A DNA stretch of 64,000 nt from the NCBI GenBank assembly GCA_020199835.1, contig JAIVJV010000010.1:186001-250000 (forward strand), in the 5' to 3' direction. This DNA is from Acidobacteriota bacterium. Lineage in GTDB: Bacteria; Acidobacteriota; Blastocatellia; Pyrinomonadales; Pyrinomonadaceae. Positions within the stretch are counted from its first letter, which is position 1; the number at the start of each line of letters is the position of its first letter. A model generated the notes under the pieces. The model was not told the DNA's origin. It was given only the letters and a program-made list of their open reading frames with translations, and searched no databases. The translations under genes were made by a program, and so were the position numbers. Below are positions 10,430-17,882 of the stretch, piece after piece.

Positions 10430-11599
10430 TTAAACGGAGGAAAAAGACTCCATGTACTTCACGCCCGAGCCGGTGTTGAATAACACGACTCGATCGCTTG
10501 TACTGACCTGGCCCGCGTCAATCAACTTCCTCAATGCAGGCAAACACGCAGCGCCTTCAGGCGCGCAAAAAACTCCTTCAAGAGAACCAATCTCACCGGT
10601 CGCATCGATCAATTCCTGGTCGGTGACTGCGATTGCTGTTCCGCCGGAGTTTCGCAGCGCGTCAAGGATCAGAAAATCGCCGACCGCTTTGGGTACTCGC
10701 AAACCCGACGCAGTTGTCGCAGCGTTGGGAAACTCGTCAGCGAAGCGCTTCCCTTGTTCAAACGCGCGCACGATCGGCGCACAACCCGCCGCTTGCACCG
10801 TCACCATGCGCGGCCGCTTCGTGCCGATCCAACCCATCTGCTCCATCTCATCAAACGCTTTCCACATTCCGATGAGTCCGGTGCCGCCGCCGGTTGGATA
10901 GATGATCACGTCCGGCAATTCCCAGTTAAGCTGTTCCGCCAGTTCGTAACCCAGGGTCTTCTTGCCTTCAACGCGATACGGTTCTTTCAACGTCGAAACG
11001 TCAAACCAGCCTTCTGCTTCTTTTCGCCGCCCGACCTCCGCGCCGCAGTCAGTGATGAGCCCGTCCATGAGCGTGACGTGCGCGCCCGTAAGTTCACACT
11101 CGACTACGTTGGCTCGCGGCGTGTCTCGAGGCATAAAGATGAAGCACTCGAGTCCGGCGCGAGCGGCGTAGGCAGCGAGGGCGCCCGCCGCGTTTCCGGC
11201 GGAGGGCACTGCGAGTTTTGTAGCGCCGAGTTCCTTGGCCATCGAAACTGCCGCCGCCATGCCGCGGGCCTTAAAACTCTGCGTCGGATTCTGCGACTCA
11301 TCTTTAATGTAAAGTTCCTTGAGGCCGACTCGCTCGCTTAAGTTTGCAGCGTGCAGCAGCGGCGTCCAACCTTCCCCCAGCGAAACAATATTTTCGTCGT
11401 TTTCAACCGGCAGCACCTCGCGATACCGCCACAGATCGGCACGCCGCGCTGCTAAGGATTCCCTAGTTAACGTCTGCGCCGCACGATCCAGATCGTACCG
11501 AACGAGCAGCGGTTTACCGCATTCGCGGCAAAGATTGAGCAACCGACGTGCCTCGTGCCGCAGCCCGCACAGGCCGCACTCAAGATGAGTAATGTTCAT
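10430..11599 (-). CDS. thrC: Threonine synthase
   Basis: This encodes a 389-residue fold-type II PLP enzyme that converts O-phosphohomoserine to threonine. An N-terminal zinc-ribbon-like segment (CGLCG, then CRECG) precedes the catalytic domain, as in many threonine synthases. SLGEGWTPLL, the PLP-lysine motif QNPTQSFKARG, PSAGNAAGALAAYAARAG and the glycine loop YPTGGGTGLIGMWKAF are all present. The size and motif order fit the short bacterial and archaeal class. Start ATG 11599 has no obvious ribosome site. A perfect 11-bp inverted repeat lies 31-69 bases upstream. Confidence 0.9.
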   Translation of the reverse strand: MNITHLECGLCGLRHEARRLLNLCRECGKPLLVRYDLDRAAQTLTRESLAARRADLWRYREVLPVENDENIVSLGEGWTPLLHAANLSERVGLKELYIKDESQNPTQSFKARGMAAAVSMAKELGATKLAVPSAGNAAGALAAYAARAGLECFIFMPRDTPRANVVECELTGAHVTLMDGLITDCGAEVGRRKEAEGWFDVSTLKEPYRVEGKKTLGYELAEQLNWELPDVIIYPTGGGTGLIGMWKAFDEMEQMGWIGTKRPRMVTVQAAGCAPIVRAFEQGKRFADEFPNAATTASGLRVPKAVGDFLILDALRNSGGTAIAVTDQELIDATGEIGSLEGVFCAPEGAACLPALRKLIDAGQVSTSDRVVLFNTGSGVKYMESFSSV

Positions 11600-11629
11600 G
11601 GATTTTAAGGATAGGCAGGATTAGAGAAT

Positions 11630-11668
11630 GTGCAAGGGGTCAGGGCAGGCGCAGTAAACCCCTTGCAC
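11630..11668. promoter_or_regulatory. Perfect 11-bp inverted repeat between CHRD gene and thrC
   Basis: GTGCAAGGGGT at 11630-11640 is the exact reverse complement of ACCCCTTGCAC at 11658-11668, with a 17-base loop. It sits downstream of the CHRD gene and upstream of thrC, both leftward. No T-tract follows, so it could be a non-canonical terminator, an operator or an mRNA leader structure. Confidence 0.55.
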
Positions 11669-11694
11669 TCGGAGCAAAACTCTATCGGAATGCT

Positions 11695-12240
11695 TTAGTG
11701 GTTGTGGCGGTTGTTGCCGTTGATCTGGCTACGGATCTCGCCACCGGGCCAAAGGGTGCTGTGAACGTTCACGTAAGTGGCGCCGGCTCGCATCGCCCTA
11801 ATCAGCTCGTCGATCTCGCCGGTGTTGATTCCCTGCGTGCGCGCGGCGGCAGTCGCCGGAATGTTCGGACTCACGTCGGCAGCCAGGATCGTGCCTGATA
11901 TGGTGGCCGGTGGGGGTGGACAGGGTTGAGTTCCCGCAGGACCATTTCCAAGATTCGTGCAAAGGAAAACGCTGATGCCGCCATTCACACCCTTTTGTCC
12001 GAAGTGGATGTGTGCCTGCTGAATAGCGCCTTCGAGTTCCGCATAGCTCAATTCCCAATCGATGCGTGAGCCATCGTTGCTGATTCGGGCGTTGAACTCG
12101 CCATTTCCAGTGGTCGAGACGGAGGGAACTTCCTCATAGCCGGTTAAAAATTCGCTGATCTTCTTAAAGCCCTGAGCAAAAACAATAGACGAGGCCGACA
12201 CCAAAGCGATTACTGCAATAGACACTACTAGTCTTCGCAT
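11695..12240 (-). CDS. CHRD-domain secreted protein
   Basis: This encodes 181 residues from ATG 12240. The start is fixed by GGAGG eight bases upstream; the longer frame to TTG 12255 would read through that ribosome site. The signal peptide is RRLVVSIAVIALVSASSIV followed by FAQ. The remainder is a single CHRD domain (EEVPSVSTTGNGEFNARIS, AHIHFGQKGVNGGISVFLC, GEIDELIRAMRAGATYVNVH, WPGGEIRSQI), a beta fold first named from chordin and common in secreted bacterial proteins of unknown function. The final HNRHNH-like tail is His/Asn-rich. Confidence 0.9.
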   Translation of the reverse strand: MRRLVVSIAVIALVSASSIVFAQGFKKISEFLTGYEEVPSVSTTGNGEFNARISNDGSRIDWELSYAELEGAIQQAHIHFGQKGVNGGISVFLCTNLGNGPAGTQPCPPPPATISGTILAADVSPNIPATAAARTQGINTGEIDELIRAMRAGATYVNVHSTLWPGGEIRSQINGNNRHNH

Positions 12241-12284
12241 CCCTTTTACCTCCAAAGTTTGAGTTTTTCTTGATTGGGGCGCGC

Positions 12285-12290
12285 ATCATA
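12285..12290 (-). promoter_or_regulatory. Possible -10 box for the CHRD gene
   Basis: On the minus strand TATGAT lies 45 bases before ATG 12240, in the space between divergent genes. A -35 element at 17-base spacing is poor (ATAGCA), so this is only a candidate. Confidence 0.25.
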
Positions 12291-12340
12291 TCACAGGGGG
12301 TTTGATCTGCTATCCCTGAATTGCTACTTTGTCGGTCTTT

Positions 12341-13201
12341 ATGGCAATCAGTTTGTTGGCTCTCGATCTTGACGGCACGCTCCTCGATTCACACGGGCAA
12401 ATTTCCGAACGCAATCTAAACGCGATCGAAAAAGCGCGGGCAAAAGGTGTTCGGGTCGCACTCGTCACCGGCCGTCGCTTTCGCGACTCACGTCCGGTCG
12501 CGCTCAAACTCGGGCTCGACATTCCGTTGATCTCACATAACGGAGCCCTAACGAAACACGCACAAACGCTGGAGACCGTAGCGGTGTTGCCTTTGCCACT
12601 CGCAGCCGCGCGCGAAACGTTACGCGTGGGCCGCGACGCGGGCGCCGACGTCTTGGTGAGCGACGATCACGAAGGCTTAGGTGTGCTCATTTACGATCAT
12701 CTCAGCGGTGACAACATCGCCGTGCATCGTTACATCGCCTGGGCTAAGCGGCTCCACGGCGACGAAGAAGGACGAAACGCGGTGCGACAGGTTGACTCGC
12801 TGGAAAACTACCTCGATCATGAACCTATCCATCTCGCGTTTTCGGGACGTTGTGAGGCGATGGACCAACTCGCGGAGCTGCTCAATTCCGAGTTGGGTTC
12901 CAACGTGAAAGTCCTCAGCACGAAGTATCTCGAACAGGATTTCACGCTGGTCGACGTCGTGAATCCAGCAGCTTCGAAAGGCGCGGGCGTGGCTGCGGCA
13001 GCGGCTGAGATCGGCGTCGGAGCCGAGGAGATCATGGCGGTTGGAGACAACTACAACGATCTCGAGATGCTGCTCTTCGCCGGCACCGGCGTCGTGATGG
13101 CAAACGCGCCGCTATCGTTGCGCGAGATTCCCGGCTTGCATCCCACTGCGTCCAACAGTGAAGACGGCGTGGCGTTGGCAATCGAAAAATTTATTCTTTA
13201 A
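12341..13201 (+). CDS. HAD-superfamily Cof-type sugar/phosphate phosphatase
   Basis: This encodes 286 residues from ATG 12341; an upstream in-frame TTG at 12329 is possible. Motif I is LALDLDGTLLD, with the nucleophile and acid/base aspartates. VTGRRF is the motif II region, a conserved Lys lies in the cap-to-core return, and motif IV is VGDNYNDLEMLLFAG. The large cap between residues of about 85 and 190 fits class IIB (Cof) enzymes, which usually dephosphorylate sugar phosphates or cofactors. The exact substrate cannot be inferred. The gene is divergent from the CHRD gene and 17 bases upstream of the cyclophilin gene. Confidence 0.85.
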   Translation: MAISLLALDLDGTLLDSHGQISERNLNAIEKARAKGVRVALVTGRRFRDSRPVALKLGLDIPLISHNGALTKHAQTLETVAVLPLPLAAARETLRVGRDAGADVLVSDDHEGLGVLIYDHLSGDNIAVHRYIAWAKRLHGDEEGRNAVRQVDSLENYLDHEPIHLAFSGRCEAMDQLAELLNSELGSNVKVLSTKYLEQDFTLVDVVNPAASKGAGVAAAAAEIGVGAEEIMAVGDNYNDLEMLLFAGTGVVMANAPLSLREIPGLHPTASNSEDGVALAIEKFIL

Positions 13202-13218
13202 CGAAGACAGGAGAGAAC

Positions 13219-13701
13219 ATGGCAAATCGAACGGCAGTGATTGAGACGAACAAGGGCACCATTCGCGTCGAGTTGTTGGAATCGGACGCACCGAAGACGA
13301 CGGAAAATTTCATCAAGTTAGCCGAGAAAAATTACTATAACGGCGTCATTTTCCACCGCGTGATCAAGGGCTTCATGATCCAGGGCGGCGATCCGACCGG
13401 CACCGGCCGCGGCGGACAATCCGCGGAGGGCGGACGTTTCAACGACGAGATCGATCCGCAGTCGGAGGTTTATCGGAGAGGTTACAAAGCCGGCACGGTG
13501 GCGATGGCGAATGCTGGTCCAAACACGAATGGATCGCAGTTCTTCATCATGCACGTCGATTACCCGCTGCCGCCGAGTTACACAATCTTCGGGCGCGTAA
13601 CAGAAGGCCAAGACGTGGTGAACGCGATCGCGACGTCGCAGACAGATCGGAATGACAAGCCGGTTGAAGAGATCCGGATGGAGAAGGTCACGGTCGAATA
13701 A
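13219..13701 (+). CDS. Peptidyl-prolyl cis-trans isomerase, cyclophilin type
   Basis: This encodes a 160-residue single-domain cyclophilin without a signal peptide, so it is probably cytoplasmic. The active-site signature FHRVIKGFMIQGGDPTGTG is complete, including the catalytic Arg and the Phe/Met/Gln pocket. NGSQFFIMH and IFGRVTEGQDVVNAI follow as expected. It catalyses Xaa-Pro isomerisation during folding. Start ATG 13219 has AGGAGAG just upstream. Its last 14 bases overlap the convergent thiD gene. Confidence 0.95.
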   Translation: MANRTAVIETNKGTIRVELLESDAPKTTENFIKLAEKNYYNGVIFHRVIKGFMIQGGDPTGTGRGGQSAEGGRFNDEIDPQSEVYRRGYKAGTVAMANAGPNTNGSQFFIMHVDYPLPPSYTIFGRVTEGQDVVNAIATSQTDRNDKPVEEIRMEKVTVE

Positions 13702-14488
13702 GGTTTTGAATTTGTTGAGTCAAGTACCGTTTGCCAGCGCCAACGGCCGCTTCCAGTGAGAGGCCGTTGGCGAGGTTCGCGGCGATTGCAGCAGATAGTG
13801 TGCAACCGGAGCCGTGCACCTCTCCTACCTCGATATACTCCGAACGGAACTCGGTAATCACGCCCTGGTCGTCGAGCAAAATGTCTACTGCGTCCGCTTG
13901 CGGCGTCAATCTGTGTCCGCCTTTGATTAACACTGCGGGCGCGCCAAGAGATCTGATGGCTTCAGCCGCGCGACGCATGTCCGCTTCGCTTTTTATCGAA
14001 AAGCCCGCGAGACGTTCCGCCTCGGGAATGTTCGGCGTCACGACACGCGCCACACGCAACAACTCAGTTTTCAAGATGTGAAAAGCTGCGTCACCGATCA
14101 GATCGTGTCCTGACGTCGAGATCATCACTGGATCCACAACGGGCGCCGGCAAGTTCTCTTCCCGAAACAGGCGCACCACTTCAGCAACGATCTCCGCCGT
14201 CGGCAACATGCCCGTCTTCGCCGCAGCCACAGTCGCGTCCTGCACGATCGGCTCCACCTGCGCGCGCAGCGTCGCCGCGCCCTGATGCTCCGCTCCAAAC
14301 ACGCGCTGCGCGTTTTGAAACGTGATCGACGTGATCGCCGCCGCCGGAAAACATCCGAACGCAGCGATCGTTTTGATATCCGCAACGATGCCCGCGCCAC
14401 CGGACGGATCGATCCCCGCGATCGTGAGCACGACCGGACTACGCTGATCAATCGGGGCGATTAAACCAACTGATTCCTGCAACACCAC
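13688..14488 (-). CDS. thiD: Hydroxymethylpyrimidine/phosphomethylpyrimidine kinase
   Basis: This encodes a 266-residue ribokinase-fold enzyme that phosphorylates HMP and HMP-P to supply the pyrimidine half of thiamine. VLTIAGIDPSGGAGIVADIK binds substrate. KTGMLPTAEIVAEVV, DPVMISTSGHDLI, TPNIPEAERLAG and VLIKGGH are typical, and VHGSGCTLSAAIAANLA is the catalytic anion-hole/Asp-region motif, with Cys in place of the usual aspartate-containing GAGDT of other ribokinase-fold enzymes, as is normal for ThiD. GTG 14488 overlaps the end of thiE by 41 bases; another GTG, at 14431, is a shorter alternative start. It forms a thiE-thiD pair. Confidence 0.92.
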   Translation of the reverse strand: MVLQESVGLIAPIDQRSPVVLTIAGIDPSGGAGIVADIKTIAAFGCFPAAAITSITFQNAQRVFGAEHQGAATLRAQVEPIVQDATVAAAKTGMLPTAEIVAEVVRLFREENLPAPVVDPVMISTSGHDLIGDAAFHILKTELLRVARVVTPNIPEAERLAGFSIKSEADMRRAAEAIRSLGAPAVLIKGGHRLTPQADAVDILLDDQGVITEFRSEYIEVGEVHGSGCTLSAAIAANLANGLSLEAAVGAGKRYLTQQIQNLIRP

Positions 14489-15062
14489 TCGCTCCTACTG
14501 CAAAACAGCTTTCGGCATTATCGATTGTGATGCCGCCGATCGCCAGTACGGGAAAACCCTCCAACGCAGTCGCCACTTCGCGCAGTTTCTCTAAACCTTG
14601 CGGTGGTCCATACGCGCGTTTTGATTCAGTTTCAAACACTGGACCAAACACGACGAAGTCCGCGCCGCCATGGCGCGCCGCACGCGCGCTTTCAAGTGAG
14701 TGCGTTGAAACTCCGATTACAAAATCTTCACCACACGTCTCGCGCACGACTCGCGGCGGCATTGAAGACGCTGTTAGATGCACGCCGTCCGCGCCCGCCG
14801 CGCGCGCCACGTCAAAACGGTCGTTAACCAGGAGACGAGTGGCCGTGCCCCGCGTGATCTCCGCAGCTCGATAAACGAGTTCGTAAAGGACTCGAACGGG
14901 CAGGTTTTTCTCGCGAATCTGAAACAGCGGGAGTCCCACGAATACGGCGGTTTCGACGAGGTGAAGGATGAATATGAACTTGAGGTCGTCAGGAGTTGTT
15001 TTGCTGGTCGTCACGCAGTTCGTGATCGCGTACCAGGCTGGGCGTGGAAGGTTCAGCGGCAT
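14448..15062 (-). CDS. thiE: Thiamine-phosphate synthase
   Basis: This encodes 204 residues from ATG 15062 (MPLNLPRPAWYAITN). The protein joins HMP-PP and thiazole phosphate to give thiamine phosphate. The TIM-barrel signatures are LVNDRFDVARAAGADGVHLT, IGVSTHSLESA, GADFVVFGPVFETESK and LAIGGITIDN, then GASGVAGIS. The frame stays open to 15245 but the extra N-terminus has no ThiE character. Even from 15062 its first 74 bases overlap the end of the upstream membrane-protein gene in another frame. Together with thiD it covers the coupling step and the pyrimidine branch of thiamine synthesis. Confidence 0.9.
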   Translation of the reverse strand: MPLNLPRPAWYAITNCVTTSKTTPDDLKFIFILHLVETAVFVGLPLFQIREKNLPVRVLYELVYRAAEITRGTATRLLVNDRFDVARAAGADGVHLTASSMPPRVVRETCGEDFVIGVSTHSLESARAARHGGADFVVFGPVFETESKRAYGPPQGLEKLREVATALEGFPVLAIGGITIDNAESCFAVGASGVAGISWFNRPD

Positions 15063-15378
15063 TGCTCGTGACTTTGGGACGCGGCGCGGTCTGGGCCTGC
15101 AATGCGGTGACGGTCTGTTTGAAGTGAAAGATTTCCCAGACCGCGATGCCGAGGTTGAGCAGTCCGACGCCGCTAACGGCGCCACGTACCCAACCGGAAG
15201 CAACAACGGATTGCAAACCCTGAATGCCCGTCGCGCGCGCAGCATATAACAGGAAGTAGTTGTTGCCCCAGTCGCTGAGCCCCCACATTCCCTGCGGCCA
15301 CCACGGCAACACCGTCAGGAAGATGCCGATCTCGATGCAGAGGATGATGTAGAAGATTACGCTAAGCTTCGCCGACAT
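14989..15378 (-). CDS. Small membrane protein of unknown function
   Basis: This encodes 129 residues starting MSAKLSVIFYIILCIEIGIF, with two probable membrane helices (residues about 5-25 and 55-83) separated by a Trp-rich loop (LPWWPQGMWGLSDWGNNYF). The soluble tail is Pro/Ala/Asp-rich. It was not recognised as a named family. The second helix region, GLLNLGIAVWEIFHF, is typical of small inner-membrane proteins. It lies between the TPR gene and thiE on the same strand and overlaps thiE by 74 bases. Confidence 0.7.
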   Translation of the reverse strand: MSAKLSVIFYIILCIEIGIFLTVLPWWPQGMWGLSDWGNNYFLLYAARATGIQGLQSVVASGWVRGAVSGVGLLNLGIAVWEIFHFKQTVTALQAQTAPRPKVTSNAAEPSTPSLVRDHELRDDQQNNS

Positions 15379-15422
15379 TTTGACTACTCGCCACAGATTA
15401 CACAGATCTTTTTATCCGTGGC

Positions 15423-17732
15423 CTACTTCCCTTTCAACTGGCTCAGCTTGTCCGCCACCTCGCGATACGAAACGTCAACGCCGTAAACTTCCGTGTAAAA
15501 CTCACGCGCCTGTTTGAGATCACCGAGTTGTTCGTACGCCGCACCGAGTTCGTAGCGCAACGCTTGATACTCGTCTTCACTGTGACCAGGCGCGGACAAA
15601 CCTTTCTTAAACCAGATAACCGCCGCCTCAGGCATGCCTTTCTGCACGAAACAGTGGCCCAGTAAATTGCAGCATTGCAGGAAACGTGACGTGCCATCAC
15701 CAGGTTTCACCAAACCCGCCGCCGTCTGGAACTCCTGAATCGCTTCGTCGATCAGGTCCATTTCCTTATACGCGGTGCCCATATTGTAATGCGTCTCGTA
15801 GTCTTCGCGAACATCGTCGCCTTCTTCAGCTACGCGGAACTCTTCAAACAACTCAGCGAGACCAGCATCGATACCACTCGCAACTCGCGCCGCGATCGGT
15901 GCCGCAACTGGCGTCACGGGCGCAACCGGCGGCTGCTCGCGCACCTCACTCGTTTCACCCGCCAAGGCAGCATAAGCAGCCTCTTCATTAAAAGCGATCC
16001 CCTCGTCGACGCGCGTGACCGGAACTTCTTCAACACCGCCGAACTCAAACACGGCAGGCGCTTCAGCTACCGGCTGTGCACCCGCCGCCGGGAGTTTGTC
16101 GCGTCGCGCCTGGATGTCCGGGTGCGATCCGAATTGCCGTTCGAGCATTTCGAGCGTATCGACCGCTATATCGGAATAACCTTGCGCGATGTAGAAATCG
16201 ACGCTTTCCAATTCCTGGCGCATTATGGTTTCCATGCGCGACCCGTCATCAGACGACGTTTCGGTGGCGACAACAGGGGTCGCGCCTTGCGACGCGTCCT
16301 CGTTCAGATCGGCAAACGAAGCGGTCGGATCGGAAAAGTTACCACTGGACGGGGCATTGGTTTCAAACGCGTCTGCGGCGTTAGTTTCAAATACCTCTGC
16401 GGCATTAGTTTCAAACGGGTCCGCGGCGTTAGTTTCAAACTCGTAAGAGATCGCCTCCGGCTGCTCGATCTCGTCCTGCACCACGGCGAACGTTTCAAAC
16501 TGCGGCACACCGCCCGCTGTTTCATCTTCCGCGTGCGCCGGGAAATCCTCAGGCGAGTCGTCCTGCAAGCCGCCGAGCAGATTGAGACGATCGAGGTAAC
16601 GTTGCTCATCGGGCGCGAGCCGCACGAGTTGTGTTAAAGCGTAACGTTCTTCGTCAATGAGCTCCGACGCTTCAGCCGATTCCGCCAACCGCTCGAGAGA
16701 CGAACGCAGTGCGTCCATGTCGCGTTGCCACCAGTGAATCCGCACCAGCATACGCAACGCAGCGACATGATCGGGATTGCGATCGAGCACCTGGTTGACA
16801 ATCTCGAGCAGCTCTCGCTCCTCACGTCCCGCGAGCATACGCTCGATGATCGTCGAAAGAATGCGGATCGTTTCATCAACTTCGCCGAGCTTGAGATACA
16901 GACGCGTGACCGGCAGAAACTCGGTGTACTTTCCGCTGTCCTGGGCCATCAACAATGACGTGGCGCGTTCCGCGCCCTGCGGATCTTCTGCTTCCAGGTG
17001 CGCGCGCGCCAGCATCGACACGAGTTCCGGATCGTCTTCTTTACCTTCGACGGCGCGTTCGAGCACTTCAGCAGCTTCGTCAGCGGTGCCGCGCGCGATG
17101 TGCGCTTCGAGCATGCCGCGCAGCGCTTCGCGATCGTCGCGTACGAGCTGCAGCGCTTTCGAGTAAGCGTCGAGTGCTTTTTCCTGTGCGCCGGTTTGAT
17201 GAAGTCGATTGGCCGCCTGTATGTATGCGTCGGCAGCTTCGCGACGCATATTCTCTTTCACGTAACCGTCGGCGAGTTTCAGACGGATGTCGGTGTTATT
17301 CGGATCGAGATCGGCGATCTTGTGCAGTACGTCGAGAGTCTTTTTGTTATCGCCGGAACGCGTGTAAGCGTCGGCGACCACGAGATACTGCGCGCGTGCG
17401 TCGTGAACGAGTCCCTGAGTGGCGTAGAGTTCGGCTAGTTTGTAAGCGATGATGGGATCGCGCGTACGAATACGCTCGATCTTTTTGTACATCGCGATGG
17501 CTTTAAGGTTGAATTGCTGTGCGCTGTAGTGTTCGGCGATGCGCTCGAAGCAGGAAACCGCTTCCTCGTTTTTGCCGGAGCGAACGTACAGATCGCCCAG
17601 CATGTTCAAGGTGGTGAGATCGTCAGCGTCGTTATCGACGATCTGCCGATACTCCTTGATTGCCGCACTGATCTTCCCCTGAGACAGAGATTTCTCAGCG
17701 GCTTTTAGAACCTTCGCTTTGTCGAAAGCCAT
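15423..17732 (-). CDS. Large TPR-repeat protein
   Basis: This encodes 769 residues from ATG 17732, without a signal peptide or membrane helix. The first 390 residues and the last 130 are TPR repeats (ALDAYSKALQLVRDDREAL, YNMGTAYKEMDLIDEAIQEF, LGHCFVQKGMPEAAVIWFKK). Between them is an acidic, low-complexity linker with an eight-residue tandem repeat. A conserved block (TIMRQELESVDFYIAQGYSD) follows it and appears in related proteins of this phylum. It is probably a cytoplasmic scaffold. No catalytic motif is visible. It is divergent from the ligase-like gene at 17883. Confidence 0.85.
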   Translation of the reverse strand: MAFDKAKVLKAAEKSLSQGKISAAIKEYRQIVDNDADDLTTLNMLGDLYVRSGKNEEAVSCFERIAEHYSAQQFNLKAIAMYKKIERIRTRDPIIAYKLAELYATQGLVHDARAQYLVVADAYTRSGDNKKTLDVLHKIADLDPNNTDIRLKLADGYVKENMRREAADAYIQAANRLHQTGAQEKALDAYSKALQLVRDDREALRGMLEAHIARGTADEAAEVLERAVEGKEDDPELVSMLARAHLEAEDPQGAERATSLLMAQDSGKYTEFLPVTRLYLKLGEVDETIRILSTIIERMLAGREERELLEIVNQVLDRNPDHVAALRMLVRIHWWQRDMDALRSSLERLAESAEASELIDEERYALTQLVRLAPDEQRYLDRLNLLGGLQDDSPEDFPAHAEDETAGGVPQFETFAVVQDEIEQPEAISYEFETNAADPFETNAAEVFETNAADAFETNAPSSGNFSDPTASFADLNEDASQGATPVVATETSSDDGSRMETIMRQELESVDFYIAQGYSDIAVDTLEMLERQFGSHPDIQARRDKLPAAGAQPVAEAPAVFEFGGVEEVPVTRVDEGIAFNEEAAYAALAGETSEVREQPPVAPVTPVAAPIAARVASGIDAGLAELFEEFRVAEEGDDVREDYETHYNMGTAYKEMDLIDEAIQEFQTAAGLVKPGDGTSRFLQCCNLLGHCFVQKGMPEAAVIWFKKGLSAPGHSEDEYQALRYELGAAYEQLGDLKQAREFYTEVYGVDVSYREVADKLSQLKGK
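16360..16440 (-). repeat. 24-bp in-gene tandem repeat encoding FETNAADx
   Basis: About 3.4 copies of a 24-base unit, GTTTCAAAC...GCGGCGTTA on the plus strand, encode FETNAADP, FETNAAEV, FETNAADA and FETNAPSS within the acidic linker of the TPR protein. The copies differ at a few positions. No spacer-like unique sequence is present, so this is not a CRISPR array. Confidence 0.9.
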
Positions 17733-17882
17733 TAGGGATCTTAGATATCGTTAATACGCATCGGCGGCTTTAACGTAGCAGCGGGCAGCGGGACAAAGCC
17801 ATTCAGATAAGCGCTTGTCTAAAACTCCACTTTCCAACTCCGGCAAACAGCCGCGAGATACGCTAACATGCGTAAATAAAGG

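Noticed and set aside
15063..15245. Extended N-terminus of ThiE
   Set aside because: It lies within the coding region of the membrane-protein gene and lacks similarity to ThiE, whose barrel starts at AWYAITN.
16360..16440. Short tandem repeat considered as a CRISPR array
   Set aside because: The 24-base units abut without spacers and encode an in-frame eight-residue peptide repeat within a TPR protein.
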